Assembly (NCBI GenBank): GCA_021498125.1
Contig: JAIZWL010000003.1
Location: forward strand, 1 to 60,456
Direction of reading: 5' to 3'
DNA from: Candidatus Thorarchaeota archaeon
Lineage (GTDB): Archaea > Asgardarchaeota > Thorarchaeia > Thorarchaeales > Thorarchaeaceae
DNA: 60,456 nt
Both the position numbers and the translations under genes were made by a program. Every line of letters starts with the position of its first letter. Position 1 is the stretch's first letter. A model generated the notes under the pieces. The model was not told the origin of the DNA, did no database searches, and was given only the letters and a program-made list of their open reading frames with translations. Of the stretch, positions 15,593 to 24,443 are shown one piece after another.

Positions 15593-17200
15593 TTGGACTC
15601 CATAAACGGGATACTTGAGGGTCAAGGACTGGTGCAGTCCATTCCCGCCCCCAATTATGAAGAGAGTCCGGTAGCGTATGCGTATCGTCTTGCACTATGG
15701 TACTCTTCGAGAGCCACTAATGCGGATGGGCAGATCTTCACTCCGCCCTCAATTGCCAAGTTCATGGCTCAACATATTCCTATGAGCGCCAAATCCTCCT
15801 TATCCGTTCTGGATCCCGGAATAGGTACTGGTATCCTCTCCTGTGCAACTGTTGAGCAATTCGTTCAGCAGCAGCAACAGCAGGATGGTGGCAACATCAG
15901 CCTAGATGGGTTCGACATTGACCCTCACGTTCTCGAAGTGGCCGCGGCTTCACTTACTTATGCAAAGAAATGGGCTGAGCGTAGCAATGTCCGTGTCACC
16001 TTTACGTTTCACAATGAGGACTTTGTATTTGCAGGGCTTGGAAAAATCGCAGGAAGTCTTGCTGTTCAGGCCTCGTCCTCCAGTATTTACGATGCAGTCA
16101 TTATGAATCCTCCTTACTTCAAAGTGAGCGCTTCCGATCCTCGGGTCAAGGCCGTGGCCAAGTTTGCTGGCAAACAGACCAATATCTACACACTCTTTCT
16201 CTCTGTGGCCTCGCAGCTCCTGTCTTCAGACGGGATCCTCGTGTCCATAACACCGCGTAGTTTTGCTTCGGGTATGTACTTTCAGGCCTTTCGCAGGAGC
16301 TTTTTACAAGATATGCGTCCTATTGCCCTTCATCTATTTGATTCCAGAAAGGATGTCTTTCCCCATATGGATGTTCTTCAAGAGGCCATTATTATGGTGG
16401 CCCGTCCTCGTCTCTGTGCGGATGATTCCCAAGTGATTATCACGACGAGCAACGGTTCAGAGGACATAGATCGTCCAAGGAGAATCACTGTTCGGCTATC
16501 GCAGATTCTTCTGTCAGGTTCAAAGTTTCGACTGGCGATTCCGACGACTGAGGCTGAAAGCCAGTTGCTTGAGTCTGTGCACGCATGGCCTAACACTCTC
16601 TCGGACCTTGGTCTTGAGGTCTCCACAGGCCCAGTAGTTCCTTTTAGAGCCACTGAGTTCTTAGTACACGATCCCTCCTCCGAAAAGGGGCGGGTGGTCC
16701 CCCTGCTCTGGATGAACAATATCACCGGAATGTCTGTGAGATGGCCCTTGAGAAATCATAAACCAGAGTATATTCTCGATGCGCCCGCAAATCAATATAT
16801 GCTCGTACCGAATGAACGCTACGTTCTCATCAGACGATTCAGCACAAAAGAAGAACAGCGTCGCCTAGTTGCTGCTGTAGTGCCGGAGTCACTCATGAAC
16901 ACAGACCATCTCGGGCTCGAGAACCATCTCAATTTTATTCATTGCAATATGAGGGGACTTGAGCGCAATGTTGCATATGGGCTTGCAGTGCTGCTCAATT
17001 CCTCCTTAATGGACCGATACTTTCGTATCCTAAATGGAAACACACAGGTCAATGCATACGATCTCCGGCAGATGCCACTTCCCCCACTTGAAAAAATAGA
17101 ACTGCTTGGTGAGCATTACCTCGGACACGCAGTTGACCTGAAGTCATCTCAAGACTTAATTGATGGTCTCGTTGAGCAAGTGTTGTCTGATGCTTTGTAG
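15593..17200 (+). CDS. Type II N6-adenine DNA methyltransferase (PstI/BsuBI class)
   Basis: The 535-residue protein has the SAM-binding motif LDPGIGTGILS, an acidic FDIDPHVLEVAAASL motif and the catalytic NPPYFKV. A large C-terminal target-recognition region follows. The next gene, 25 bases away, is a BsuBI/PstI-family endonuclease. This enzyme is therefore predicted to methylate adenine in the same site, CTGCAG in characterised members, and to protect the genome. The first codon after an in-frame stop is TTG at 15593; no strong ribosome-binding site is seen. A GTG thirteen codons later is another possible start. Confidence 0.85.
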   Translation: MDSINGILEGQGLVQSIPAPNYEESPVAYAYRLALWYSSRATNADGQIFTPPSIAKFMAQHIPMSAKSSLSVLDPGIGTGILSCATVEQFVQQQQQQDGGNISLDGFDIDPHVLEVAAASLTYAKKWAERSNVRVTFTFHNEDFVFAGLGKIAGSLAVQASSSSIYDAVIMNPPYFKVSASDPRVKAVAKFAGKQTNIYTLFLSVASQLLSSDGILVSITPRSFASGMYFQAFRRSFLQDMRPIALHLFDSRKDVFPHMDVLQEAIIMVARPRLCADDSQVIITTSNGSEDIDRPRRITVRLSQILLSGSKFRLAIPTTEAESQLLESVHAWPNTLSDLGLEVSTGPVVPFRATEFLVHDPSSEKGRVVPLLWMNNITGMSVRWPLRNHKPEYILDAPANQYMLVPNERYVLIRRFSTKEEQRRLVAAVVPESLMNTDHLGLENHLNFIHCNMRGLERNVAYGLAVLLNSSLMDRYFRILNGNTQVNAYDLRQMPLPPLEKIELLGEHYLGHAVDLKSSQDLIDGLVEQVLSDAL

Positions 17201-17225
17201 TTGTCTGAGAGAGGGATTCTGAAGA

Positions 17226-18161
17226 ATGGCAGATATTAAAGAAGCAGAACGTATTCTCAGAGATATCGGGTTGCCTGAAGCACAACAACGTGATATTGCC
17301 TGTTTGACGTTATTGGCATTGGCCCATCTTAGACTCAGTGACACATGGAATAAGACAGACCCACAGCCAATCAGAATTCATGATATGATTGAATTCATCG
17401 GCAAAGAATATGGACGTAAATACGCAGAGAATAGCCGTGAAACGTTCAGAAGACAGGTGTTGCATCAGTTTATTCAAGGCGGCCTCGTTATTATGAATCC
17501 TGACGATCCCACTCGCCCAACAAATTCGCCCAACACATGCTACCAATTGACACCTGAAGCAGTAGCGGTCCTCAAGGCATTCATGACAAAAAATTACACC
17601 CAGCGGTGTGCCGAGTTCAAAAAACGTAGAGGCAGTCTTGTTGAGAGATACAGTGAGGCCAGAGCAAGCCATCGCGTTCCAGTGAGGCTTCCGAATGGGA
17701 CCGAATTCACTTTTAGTCCTGGAAAACATAACAGGCTCCAAGCTGTTGTGATTACGGACTTTGCGGCTCGTTTTGTCCCCGGTGCAGATGTCCTGTATGC
17801 GGGGGACACAGAAAATAAGATGCTTCATGTTGCAACCGATGTTCTCGATGAACTAGGTATCCCTGTGGCCAAACATAACAAGTTACCGGACATCTTATTT
17901 TTTGCAAGATCAAAGAATCTTTTGGTGCTTGTCGAAGTTGTCACAAGCCACGGGCCTGTTACACCCAAACGGCAAATGGAACTTGAGGATGTCCTTAGGA
18001 ATTGTGAGCTCCAACGAATCTATGTAACTGCATTTCCAGACTTTAAGGAGTTCAAAAAGCATCTCTCTGATATTGCATGGGGGACCGAGGTCTGGATTCA
18101 TGAGACCCCCGATCACATAATTCATTTCAATGGCCCCACACTTTTCAGAGAACTTGGTTGA
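17226..18161 (+). CDS. BsuBI/PstI-family type II restriction endonuclease
   Basis: The 311-residue protein begins with a winged-helix-like N-terminal domain (about residues 1-150). A C-terminal nuclease domain contains PDILFF, then VEVVTSHGPVTPKRQMELEDVL. The latter is the conserved core of the BsuBI/PstI endonucleases, with the PD...ExV catalytic residues present. Members cut CTGCAG. It probably shares a transcript with the methyltransferase. Both genes appear full length, so the system may be active. CTGCAG sites do occur in this window (for example near 5011 and 14170), so protection by methylation would be needed. Confidence 0.87.
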   Translation: MADIKEAERILRDIGLPEAQQRDIACLTLLALAHLRLSDTWNKTDPQPIRIHDMIEFIGKEYGRKYAENSRETFRRQVLHQFIQGGLVIMNPDDPTRPTNSPNTCYQLTPEAVAVLKAFMTKNYTQRCAEFKKRRGSLVERYSEARASHRVPVRLPNGTEFTFSPGKHNRLQAVVITDFAARFVPGADVLYAGDTENKMLHVATDVLDELGIPVAKHNKLPDILFFARSKNLLVLVEVVTSHGPVTPKRQMELEDVLRNCELQRIYVTAFPDFKEFKKHLSDIAWGTEVWIHETPDHIIHFNGPTLFRELG

Positions 18162-18253
18162 ACGAGTACTGAAGTGATGAGATCAACAAAATCCTTCCCG
18201 CAGGCCGTTATCCCACACAGACGGAGTATTGAATCGTCTAATGTAGATCTCAG

Positions 18254-18841
18254 TTAAGACCTGAGATCATACTCCATTATATCTGCGCTTGAAAACTTGA
18301 ATATTCGTTTCCAAGGATATGGAATGGCCTCCACCTTTTTGACGGCAAACCCGATTCTCTCATAAAATGCCTTGGCTCGTGGATTTGTATCAACTACTGC
18401 GAGTTTCACTCGACTGAAACCTTTCTCCTGAGCAATAGCAAAAACTGACTCGACAATTTGCTTGCCAATACCTTTACCGCGCCAGTCATCAGCGACTGCA
18501 ATGGTGTCCAAATACAACTCATCATCTGCAACCTTTGATTCAAGGAGCCAACCGTTGAATATTATACGAAAAATGCCACGACCACATCTTCGTGCGAGCG
18601 ACCAGAAGCCTGCGTCCATATATCCCCGGCCATGAAATTGAAGACCTGCAAAGCCGACTATTGTGTCGTCTACCGTTGCTATCATCACTCTGTCTTCCTG
18701 TAGTATCTCTGCTACAATTGGTAGGCCTCTGTCCATCGGGCCGAACACTGGGATGATCTTTGTTCCAAGTGCCTCGTAAAGGAGCTTGGCGATCTCGTGT
18801 CGTGCCTCTTGTGTCATGTCAAATTGTATGTTAAGGCTCAT
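18254..18841 (-). CDS. GNAT family N-acetyltransferase
   Basis: This 195-residue protein has the full GNAT core: YLDTIAVADDWRGKGIGKQI with the RGKGIG acetyl-CoA-binding loop, then VDTNPRAKAFYERIGF. It converges on the restriction endonuclease gene. The substrate is unknown; protein or small-molecule amines are possible. Confidence 0.85.
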   Translation of the reverse strand: MSLNIQFDMTQEARHEIAKLLYEALGTKIIPVFGPMDRGLPIVAEILQEDRVMIATVDDTIVGFAGLQFHGRGYMDAGFWSLARRCGRGIFRIIFNGWLLESKVADDELYLDTIAVADDWRGKGIGKQIVESVFAIAQEKGFSRVKLAVVDTNPRAKAFYERIGFAVKKVEAIPYPWKRIFKFSSADIMEYDLRS

Positions 18842-19010
18842 ATCTCCAAAAAGTTGGATATTTCAATTATCAGTCTGTTTGTCGGAGCTGCAACACACAT
18901 ATTGAAAGCAAAATTCGGTGTAATAATGAAAAATCGATTTTTGGGGCGAAAAAAGTGAGTGGACCACCGGAGAGATTACTCCGTGGTCACCTTTATTATT
19001 ATTTTATTAC

Positions 19011-19166
19011 CATGGGGTGTCAGGCTCGGGTCTACCAGGCATGAACTGCCATGGGGTGTCAGGCTCGGGTCTACCAGGCATGAACTGCCATGGGGTGTCA
19101 GGCTCGGGTCTACCAGGCATGAACTGCCATGGGGTGTCAGGCTCGGGTCTACCAGGCATGAACTGC
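19011..19166. repeat. Four perfect 39-bp tandem repeats
   Basis: The unit starts at CATGGGGTGTCAGGCTCGGG and is repeated exactly four times without spacers. Because 39 is a multiple of 3, reading frames stay open on both strands across the array; these are artefacts. The flanks are A/T-rich (TTATTATT on the left, GTTGTTGTTG on the right). No gene is seen in 18842-19489 and no function is known. Confidence 0.9.
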
Positions 19167-19489
19167 CGCGAAATGTTGTTGTTGCTGTGCATTTTAATTC
19201 ACGAATATTTATGCATCATATTGCGTCATTCCTCCCCCTCCGATTCTTTGAGCAATGAGTCCAATCAGATTTGTAATAATAGTCAATATTTGCAGACTTG
19301 TGATGGCGATTAGTCTTGGGCTTTATTAAGGTCGAGTTATGACTAGATATGGCCTGAATCTGTTGTATACATTCTACAGGCGTGTCTTACCGATGTAACA
19401 ATGGTCACTATCAGTTTCAGACGATAATGGTCTCTACAGATCGTTGCGAAAGAGATGCATTCCGATTTGGCTTGACGCGGTTATTGTGA

Positions 19490-20563
19490 TCAGGTCTTTT
19501 CTATATCATGTAAATTGAGGTGGCCATTACGTAGCATTCGACGGAGTGCCCATGGAAAATGGTCGGCCATCTTTTTAGAGCAATAGGCTACTACTTCGGT
19601 ATCTCTATCAGTTCTTAGAATATCTAGGTGGTTGCAAGTGGCGAGTGGCGTCACATTCAGTGTGTCGATCTTATTCTGGGCGACATTTAGTACTGATAGG
19701 TCTCTACAAGTAGCAAGTGGGCTCAAGTCTAGGCTCTGTAGTTGGTCATTAAACAGGTGTAGAGTCTCAAGTTTGGGCATGTTCGTAAGCGGTGAGAGAT
19801 CGATTGTTTCTAATTGGTTTCCGGAAAGACTCAATTCCCGCAGGCTCGTGAGCGATCTCAATGGTGCGAGATCTATTTCTGTGAGTCTATTTCCTGACAA
19901 ATCTAAGATCTCAAGTTTGTGCAGATTACTTATGGGCGTGAGGTCGATATCCGCAAGTTGATTGTCGGCAATGCTCAGTTCTCTTAGTTCTGTGCATGTT
20001 TCGAGTGGCGAGAGATCTATGGTTGTGATACTATTCTCTGCAATTCCAAAGAATTGAAGGTGTGGGAATGAAGAGAGTATGGAGAGATCAATGGTCCGTA
20101 GCTTGTTCTGTGTGAGATTGAGCGATTCAAGCTCGGTACACTCTGTCAGAGGTGATAGATCAATGGTCTTGATCAGATTTCGGGCGAGCGAGACCCCACG
20201 GAGCAGGTGACAGTGTGCCAGTGGTACGAGGTCGATCTCCACTATCCGGTTCTCTGAGAGGTCAATTGTTTGCAGGTACGGGCAAGACCTCAGAGGTGCG
20301 AGATCGATAGATTGAAGGTAATTATTGGAGAGCGATATCTTCTGTAGGTCGGAGCAGGCGTGAAGAGCATCGAGATCAATTCTTCTTAGTCTGTTTCGAT
20401 AGATGATGAGTTCATGCAGGCTGGTGCAGCTGTTGAGTGGTGAGAGGTCGATTCTCTCAATCTGGCGTCGTTGGACATGAAAGAGCTTTGCATCTAATGG
20501 CACTTTCCATACAATTCTATCTCCAGTGGCTGTAACGGACTCTATCTCAACAGATTGGATTAT
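19490..20563 (-). CDS. Leucine-rich-repeat protein with unusual start
   Basis: About twelve LRR units (LxxLxLxxNxLxxIDLxPLxxCxx) are followed by a C-terminal cap (HFPWALRRMLRNGHLNL). The first ordinary start is GTG at 20503. However, the frame stays open upstream and encodes a beta-hairpin cap (VEIESVTATGDRIVWKV) like that of the LRR protein at 30870-31529. A GGAGG sits 5 bases before an in-frame ATA at 20563, with a TATA-like CTTAAAAATG further upstream. I therefore extend the gene to the ATA, an unusual start codon. The protein is cytosolic and the ligand is unknown. Confidence 0.7.
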   Translation of the reverse strand: MIQSVEIESVTATGDRIVWKVPLDAKLFHVQRRQIERIDLSPLNSCTSLHELIIYRNRLRRIDLDALHACSDLQKISLSNNYLQSIDLAPLRSCPYLQTIDLSENRIVEIDLVPLAHCHLLRGVSLARNLIKTIDLSPLTECTELESLNLTQNKLRTIDLSILSSFPHLQFFGIAENSITTIDLSPLETCTELRELSIADNQLADIDLTPISNLHKLEILDLSGNRLTEIDLAPLRSLTSLRELSLSGNQLETIDLSPLTNMPKLETLHLFNDQLQSLDLSPLATCRDLSVLNVAQNKIDTLNVTPLATCNHLDILRTDRDTEVVAYCSKKMADHFPWALRRMLRNGHLNLHDIEKT

Positions 20564-20756
20564 TGATGCCTCCAGATGCTATCAACAAGATGTTCGATAG
20601 TAGTTCATTTTTAAGAGCTGGGGACTGACTGATGTGCAACTGCCCTCTTATGGTTCTTGCAGTCATTCGAGGTCAGTATTTCATCTCCCATCAATCATAT
20701 AATCGGTGTTCAAAATTTAGAACAATCTGTTTAATGATTAGAACTATCTATTTTTA

Positions 20757-21458
20757 ATGCGTAGATTAGTCGAGGTATTAATGATGCACGTTGGTGACCA
20801 TAGAGTTACAACAAGAATTGCACTATACTTCTTGGTCACTATGGCGCTGTTCTCTCTATCTCTTGCGCTTACAGACAGTACTATCATTGAAACGGCACAA
20901 AACTATCAGTCGTCGGATCTGTTTCTCTCCTCTGCTGCGCCACTGGTCCCATTCGCACGTAAGTCTATAGTACTGTCAGACTCCTCAGGGCCCGTATTTC
21001 ATGAAGTTCCTGCTCCTGATGAGCAGAACGGTGTCATTTCCGATCTTGTGATTTACGGGCCCACTATTATCACATTGAATCTGACAGTCAGAGTCACAGA
21101 TCAAGATGGTGTGAGTGTCGTGATTGGTAGCTTCAAGAACGCATCTTTAGGAACTTGGAAAAACGTCACGTTGTCCACAACTGGAAGTAATGATTACTAT
21201 TCTGCTGTTGCGACCTCGTTCATCTTAGACGCTGATCATCGAGGTGCGCAATGGGATGTCCGCTATTTTGCCTGTGACTCTACGGGCAATTGGACCAAGA
21301 CTGGGATCATCACGTATTTTTATCATGCGTTTCTCTTCACGAATTCCTCATCACCGGAGGACTCAAACGAGTTGATGGGATTTTCGGTCGCAAGTTTATT
21401 GGTTGTAGGCGCGACGATCGTTGCAATAGTCTTGATTGTCTTAGCACGGCGAAGATAG
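20757..21458 (+). CDS. Exported protein with N- and C-terminal membrane segments
   Basis: The 233-residue product has a hydrophobic N-terminal segment (about residues 22-40) and a beta-rich exterior part with several N-glycosylation sequons. A C-terminal transmembrane helix (VASLLVVGATIVAIVLIVL) ends in ARRR. The layout is that of an archaeal surface protein anchored at its C-terminus. No family is recognised. Confidence 0.6.
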   Translation: MRRLVEVLMMHVGDHRVTTRIALYFLVTMALFSLSLALTDSTIIETAQNYQSSDLFLSSAAPLVPFARKSIVLSDSSGPVFHEVPAPDEQNGVISDLVIYGPTIITLNLTVRVTDQDGVSVVIGSFKNASLGTWKNVTLSTTGSNDYYSAVATSFILDADHRGAQWDVRYFACDSTGNWTKTGIITYFYHAFLFTNSSSPEDSNELMGFSVASLLVVGATIVAIVLIVLARRR

Positions 21459-21501
21459 ATGGCACATTTGTATTCCCCACCTACTATCACCGTTGTTCCG
21501 T

Positions 21502-22713
21502 TCATAGAAGAGATATTGCATCACGCGGACGAGTCCTCATCATGTGCATGGTCAATTTTCTCTTGACCGTACCCATTGGCAGAAATCCTGCAATGGAGGC
21601 TGCGATCAAATACGCTGCATACTTGTCATCATGGAAAAACTGGCATAGGGTTTCCATGTTCTTTTCGCTCTTGTAAAACATCTTTGCCATCGATTGCGAG
21701 ACCTTGAGTTCAGAGAGTATCGGACTCTTGCAGAGCTTCTTGTATTTGATAAGATCCTTGGGCGCACCACTGTGAATGGTATAGTTCATGGCCTCCGCAG
21801 CCAGAATCCCCGATTTGATCGCATACAGAATTCCCTCTCCAGTAAACGCATCGACAAACCCGGCCGCATCCCCTACAAGGAGTGAACGGCCCTTGACCAA
21901 TGTTGGAGCAATCCGTACTGGGAAGCGGGCTGAGGTTTCGGAGATGATTCGAGGCGTGATTCCATGCTCTGTAATGAATTGCTTGTACCATTTGTCGTAC
22001 GCTTGGCGAAGATTCTTGGTGAGGTCCTGCCGGCAACAGATTCCTATGCTCAGATGGTTCTTCTTTGGAAATACCCATGTGTATCCGTACGGGACTGAAC
22101 CAAAATAGAGGAAAAAGAGATCAGCATCATATCCTGTAGGGTCTGCACAGATTCTGTGGACTGACTCCTCACCTATCTCTGCTTCAACCTCAATAGCAAC
22201 ACAGGCACTATCATCGGGCCATCCCTTGTAAAAACCCAGTTGACGGGCAACCGTGCTATTGATCCCATCTGCACCAATCAGATAGTTAGCAGTGATTCTT
22301 TCTCCGCTCTTATCGATGACCTCTACACCATCCGAGTCCTGTGAGACCTGCATAACATGATAGCCCTCCCTTACCTCAGCGCCCGCCTCTCTTGCCTTGT
22401 TCAGAAGTAATGTGTCGAACTCATCGCGCATGACCATATATCCCGGTTTGGAACGGTCGTCCGGAATCGCATTAACACGTACGCCTGATGGTGATATAAT
22501 CGATAGACCGGATATCTTTCTATGAATCACCTCTGAGATATCAAAATCAAGTAGCTCTGCAACCTCGAATCTGATTCCCCCCGCGCATGGTTTGTAACGT
22601 GGGAATTTCTCTTTATCAAGGACTACCACCTGTGATCCTGCCAGTGCGAGTCGCCTTGCAGCTGTGGCTCCTGCTGGTCCAGCACCTACGACAATCACGT
22701 CAACGTGTTCCAA
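21502..22713 (-). CDS. Geranylgeranyl reductase family FAD-dependent oxidoreductase
   Basis: The 403-residue flavoprotein has an N-terminal FAD dinucleotide-binding motif (VVGAGPAGATAARRLA) and the PCAGG segment typical of geranylgeranyl reductases. It also has YGYTWVFPKKNHLSIGI and the second FAD motif GDAAGFVDAFTGEGI. Archaeal members saturate the isoprenoid chains of membrane lipids at the inner membrane surface. ATGGAGGAAG precedes the ATG, and a TATATAATG box lies about 40 bases upstream (22750-22762). Confidence 0.85.
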   Translation of the reverse strand: MEHVDVIVVGAGPAGATAARRLALAGSQVVVLDKEKFPRYKPCAGGIRFEVAELLDFDISEVIHRKISGLSIISPSGVRVNAIPDDRSKPGYMVMRDEFDTLLLNKAREAGAEVREGYHVMQVSQDSDGVEVIDKSGERITANYLIGADGINSTVARQLGFYKGWPDDSACVAIEVEAEIGEESVHRICADPTGYDADLFFLYFGSVPYGYTWVFPKKNHLSIGICCRQDLTKNLRQAYDKWYKQFITEHGITPRIISETSARFPVRIAPTLVKGRSLLVGDAAGFVDAFTGEGILYAIKSGILAAEAMNYTIHSGAPKDLIKYKKLCKSPILSELKVSQSMAKMFYKSEKNMETLCQFFHDDKYAAYLIAASIAGFLPMGTVKRKLTMHMMRTRPRDAISLL

Positions 22714-22926
22714 GTGACTTCCTCCATATCTGTAGTATTTATCTCATGGTACATTATATATCATGAGCCTCGCCCAACAATCAATAGATGATATAGTAAT
22801 ACGCGAAATTTACGCCTTTTCTATTCGTCATTGGACTGATAGGGATCGCTCGCAGGAGCGCTTTGAACAGATAGATATAGGTGGCTCGGGCCTCGATTTG
22901 AGGTCTTCACGCCTTCTCTCTGTGAG

Positions 22927-23898
22927 TCATCTCTTGTAGAATGGAGATGTTGCTAGCATCTTTCTTCTGATGAACCATCTGGCTACTGGAATGAAATAGC
23001 GTTTAATTCCCAACTGTTTCTTGACATCCTCGAGATAATCGTCTAGATCCCTCGTCTGAAATTGTAGAAACGCCTGCGACTCTGATGTATCCATGAAATC
23101 TGTATGAAAATAGTCTTCCTCCTTTTGAGGGACTATAAATGCCGATTCGGGGAGCATTCCTATTCCCATAGACTCCAAGGTCTTTGCGATAAAGTCCCTA
23201 TAGGTCATGCGGCATCTCTCTCCACCACCAATTAGGAGAATCTTCCCAATGGTGTCAGCCTCCAAGGCATTGGTGATCGCCAGTCCCACATCATTTGGAT
23301 GCACAAACTCCATCTTTTGCTCAAGCGGGATCATGAAGATCTCGGTGTCGGTCGAACGTGATATCCATCTATAATCTGGCGACGGCCCCGCTCCCAGTCT
23401 GAAGACGGTCCATGGAAGACCACTCTCCCGTACTCTCTTCTCCGCTTCGATTTTCGTCTTGGAATAGGTGTCATAAGCAATCTGTGGGTCGTCAGCTGTC
23501 TTTGGTGGTCCTCTTCCGGTGCTATGGCCATACGTTGCTATTGAACTGGTATAGATGATCTTTCTAATCCCTATCTCCTTTGCTGCATTGATGACATTTG
23601 TCGTGCCCTCCACATTCACACTCCATGTCAGGTCTGGGTTTACCTCAGACATCGGTGGAATGATTGCTGCGAGATGCACAACAATATCTACTCCTTCAAG
23701 AGCCTCTCTGACAGCATCGTACGATCTGATGTCCCCCCAGAACGTTTCGAACTCACCATATTTTGCCAATCTCTTGCGGGTCTTCTCATTCTTTTTTGTC
23801 TTCACATCGAAACATCTGAGTGTGTAGCCTCGGCCGAGCATTTGCCAAACGGTGCACTCGCCTATATTGCCAAAGGCTCCTGTGATCAGTATTTTCAT
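22927..23898 (-). CDS. NAD-dependent epimerase/dehydratase (extended SDR)
   Basis: The 323-residue protein starts MKILITGAFGNIGECTVWQ, with the nucleotide-binding GxxGxxG motif. It contains the active-site region TSSIATYG and YDTYSKTKIEAEK (YxxxK). Its sugar-nucleotide or other substrate cannot be told from sequence. The start is the second ATG, because GGAGGGGG lies just before it. The gene diverges from a MarR regulator across a 30-bp palindrome, so MarR control is likely. Confidence 0.85.
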   Translation of the reverse strand: MKILITGAFGNIGECTVWQMLGRGYTLRCFDVKTKKNEKTRKRLAKYGEFETFWGDIRSYDAVREALEGVDIVVHLAAIIPPMSEVNPDLTWSVNVEGTTNVINAAKEIGIRKIIYTSSIATYGHSTGRGPPKTADDPQIAYDTYSKTKIEAEKRVRESGLPWTVFRLGAGPSPDYRWISRSTDTEIFMIPLEQKMEFVHPNDVGLAITNALEADTIGKILLIGGGERCRMTYRDFIAKTLESMGIGMLPESAFIVPQKEEDYFHTDFMDTSESQAFLQFQTRDLDDYLEDVKKQLGIKRYFIPVARWFIRRKMLATSPFYKR

Positions 23899-23921
23899 AC
23901 CCCCTCCTATCATAATTCGGT

Positions 23922-23951
23922 GATAAATATTTCGTATACGAACTATTTATC
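23922..23951. promoter_or_regulatory. Operator-like 30-bp palindrome between epimerase and MarR genes
   Basis: The centre is the perfect palindrome TTCGTATACGAA. Its arms, GATAAATA on one side and TATTTATC on the other, extend it to 28 of 30 paired positions. The arms are also the TATA boxes of the two divergent genes. Binding here would block both promoters, as expected for an autoregulating MarR protein. Confidence 0.7.
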
Positions 23952-23997
23952 ATTGGGAACTGTTATTAATTGTAACTTGTACTGATTTGGTAGATAT

Positions 23998-24432
23998 GTG
24001 AGGTCATCTATTTTGACTCGCGAGGAACTTGTCTATAATTTCATAGAAGCACTGAGAGATATTAGTCGAACCACCTCGTATCTGGCAAATGATGATCTTG
24101 GGTTAGAAGAGTTCATGATTCTTGACATCGTTTCCGAAACAGACGATTGCAGTATGAAGGACATTATTGATGGTCTCTCGATTGCTGCCAGCACTGCGAC
24201 GGGAATTGTTGATCGGCTAGTGAAACGCGGTTTTGTAAAACGGAAGCATTCCGAGTCGGACCGACGGAAAGTGTTGCTCCACCTCACCTCTATGGGCCAA
24301 GACGCACATACGCGATTTCGAACAGAGGCTCTGAACTCAGTAGAGACCGCACTAAACCATTTGACCGATGAAGAGATTCAGACACTGCTAACGATCATCA
24401 ACAAGTTTCTTCCCCACGTGGCTAAGCGATAG
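23998..24432 (+). CDS. MarR family transcriptional regulator
   Basis: The 144-residue protein has the winged-helix DNA-binding core (SMKDIIDGLSIAASTATGIVDRLVKRGFVKRKHSESDRRKVLLHLT) including the DxRxxxL wing, flanked by dimerisation helices. The start is GTG. It diverges from the epimerase gene and probably binds the palindrome between them. The inducing ligand is unknown. Confidence 0.85.
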   Translation: MRSSILTREELVYNFIEALRDISRTTSYLANDDLGLEEFMILDIVSETDDCSMKDIIDGLSIAASTATGIVDRLVKRGFVKRKHSESDRRKVLLHLTSMGQDAHTRFRTEALNSVETALNHLTDEEIQTLLTIINKFLPHVAKR

Positions 24433-24443
24433 AGGTTCTCTGC

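Noticed and set aside
19011-19166. CRISPR array or a repeat protein (MSGSGLPGMNC units)
   Set aside because: The repeats have no spacers and the open frames on both strands are caused by a 39-bp unit. No start signals or cas genes are nearby.
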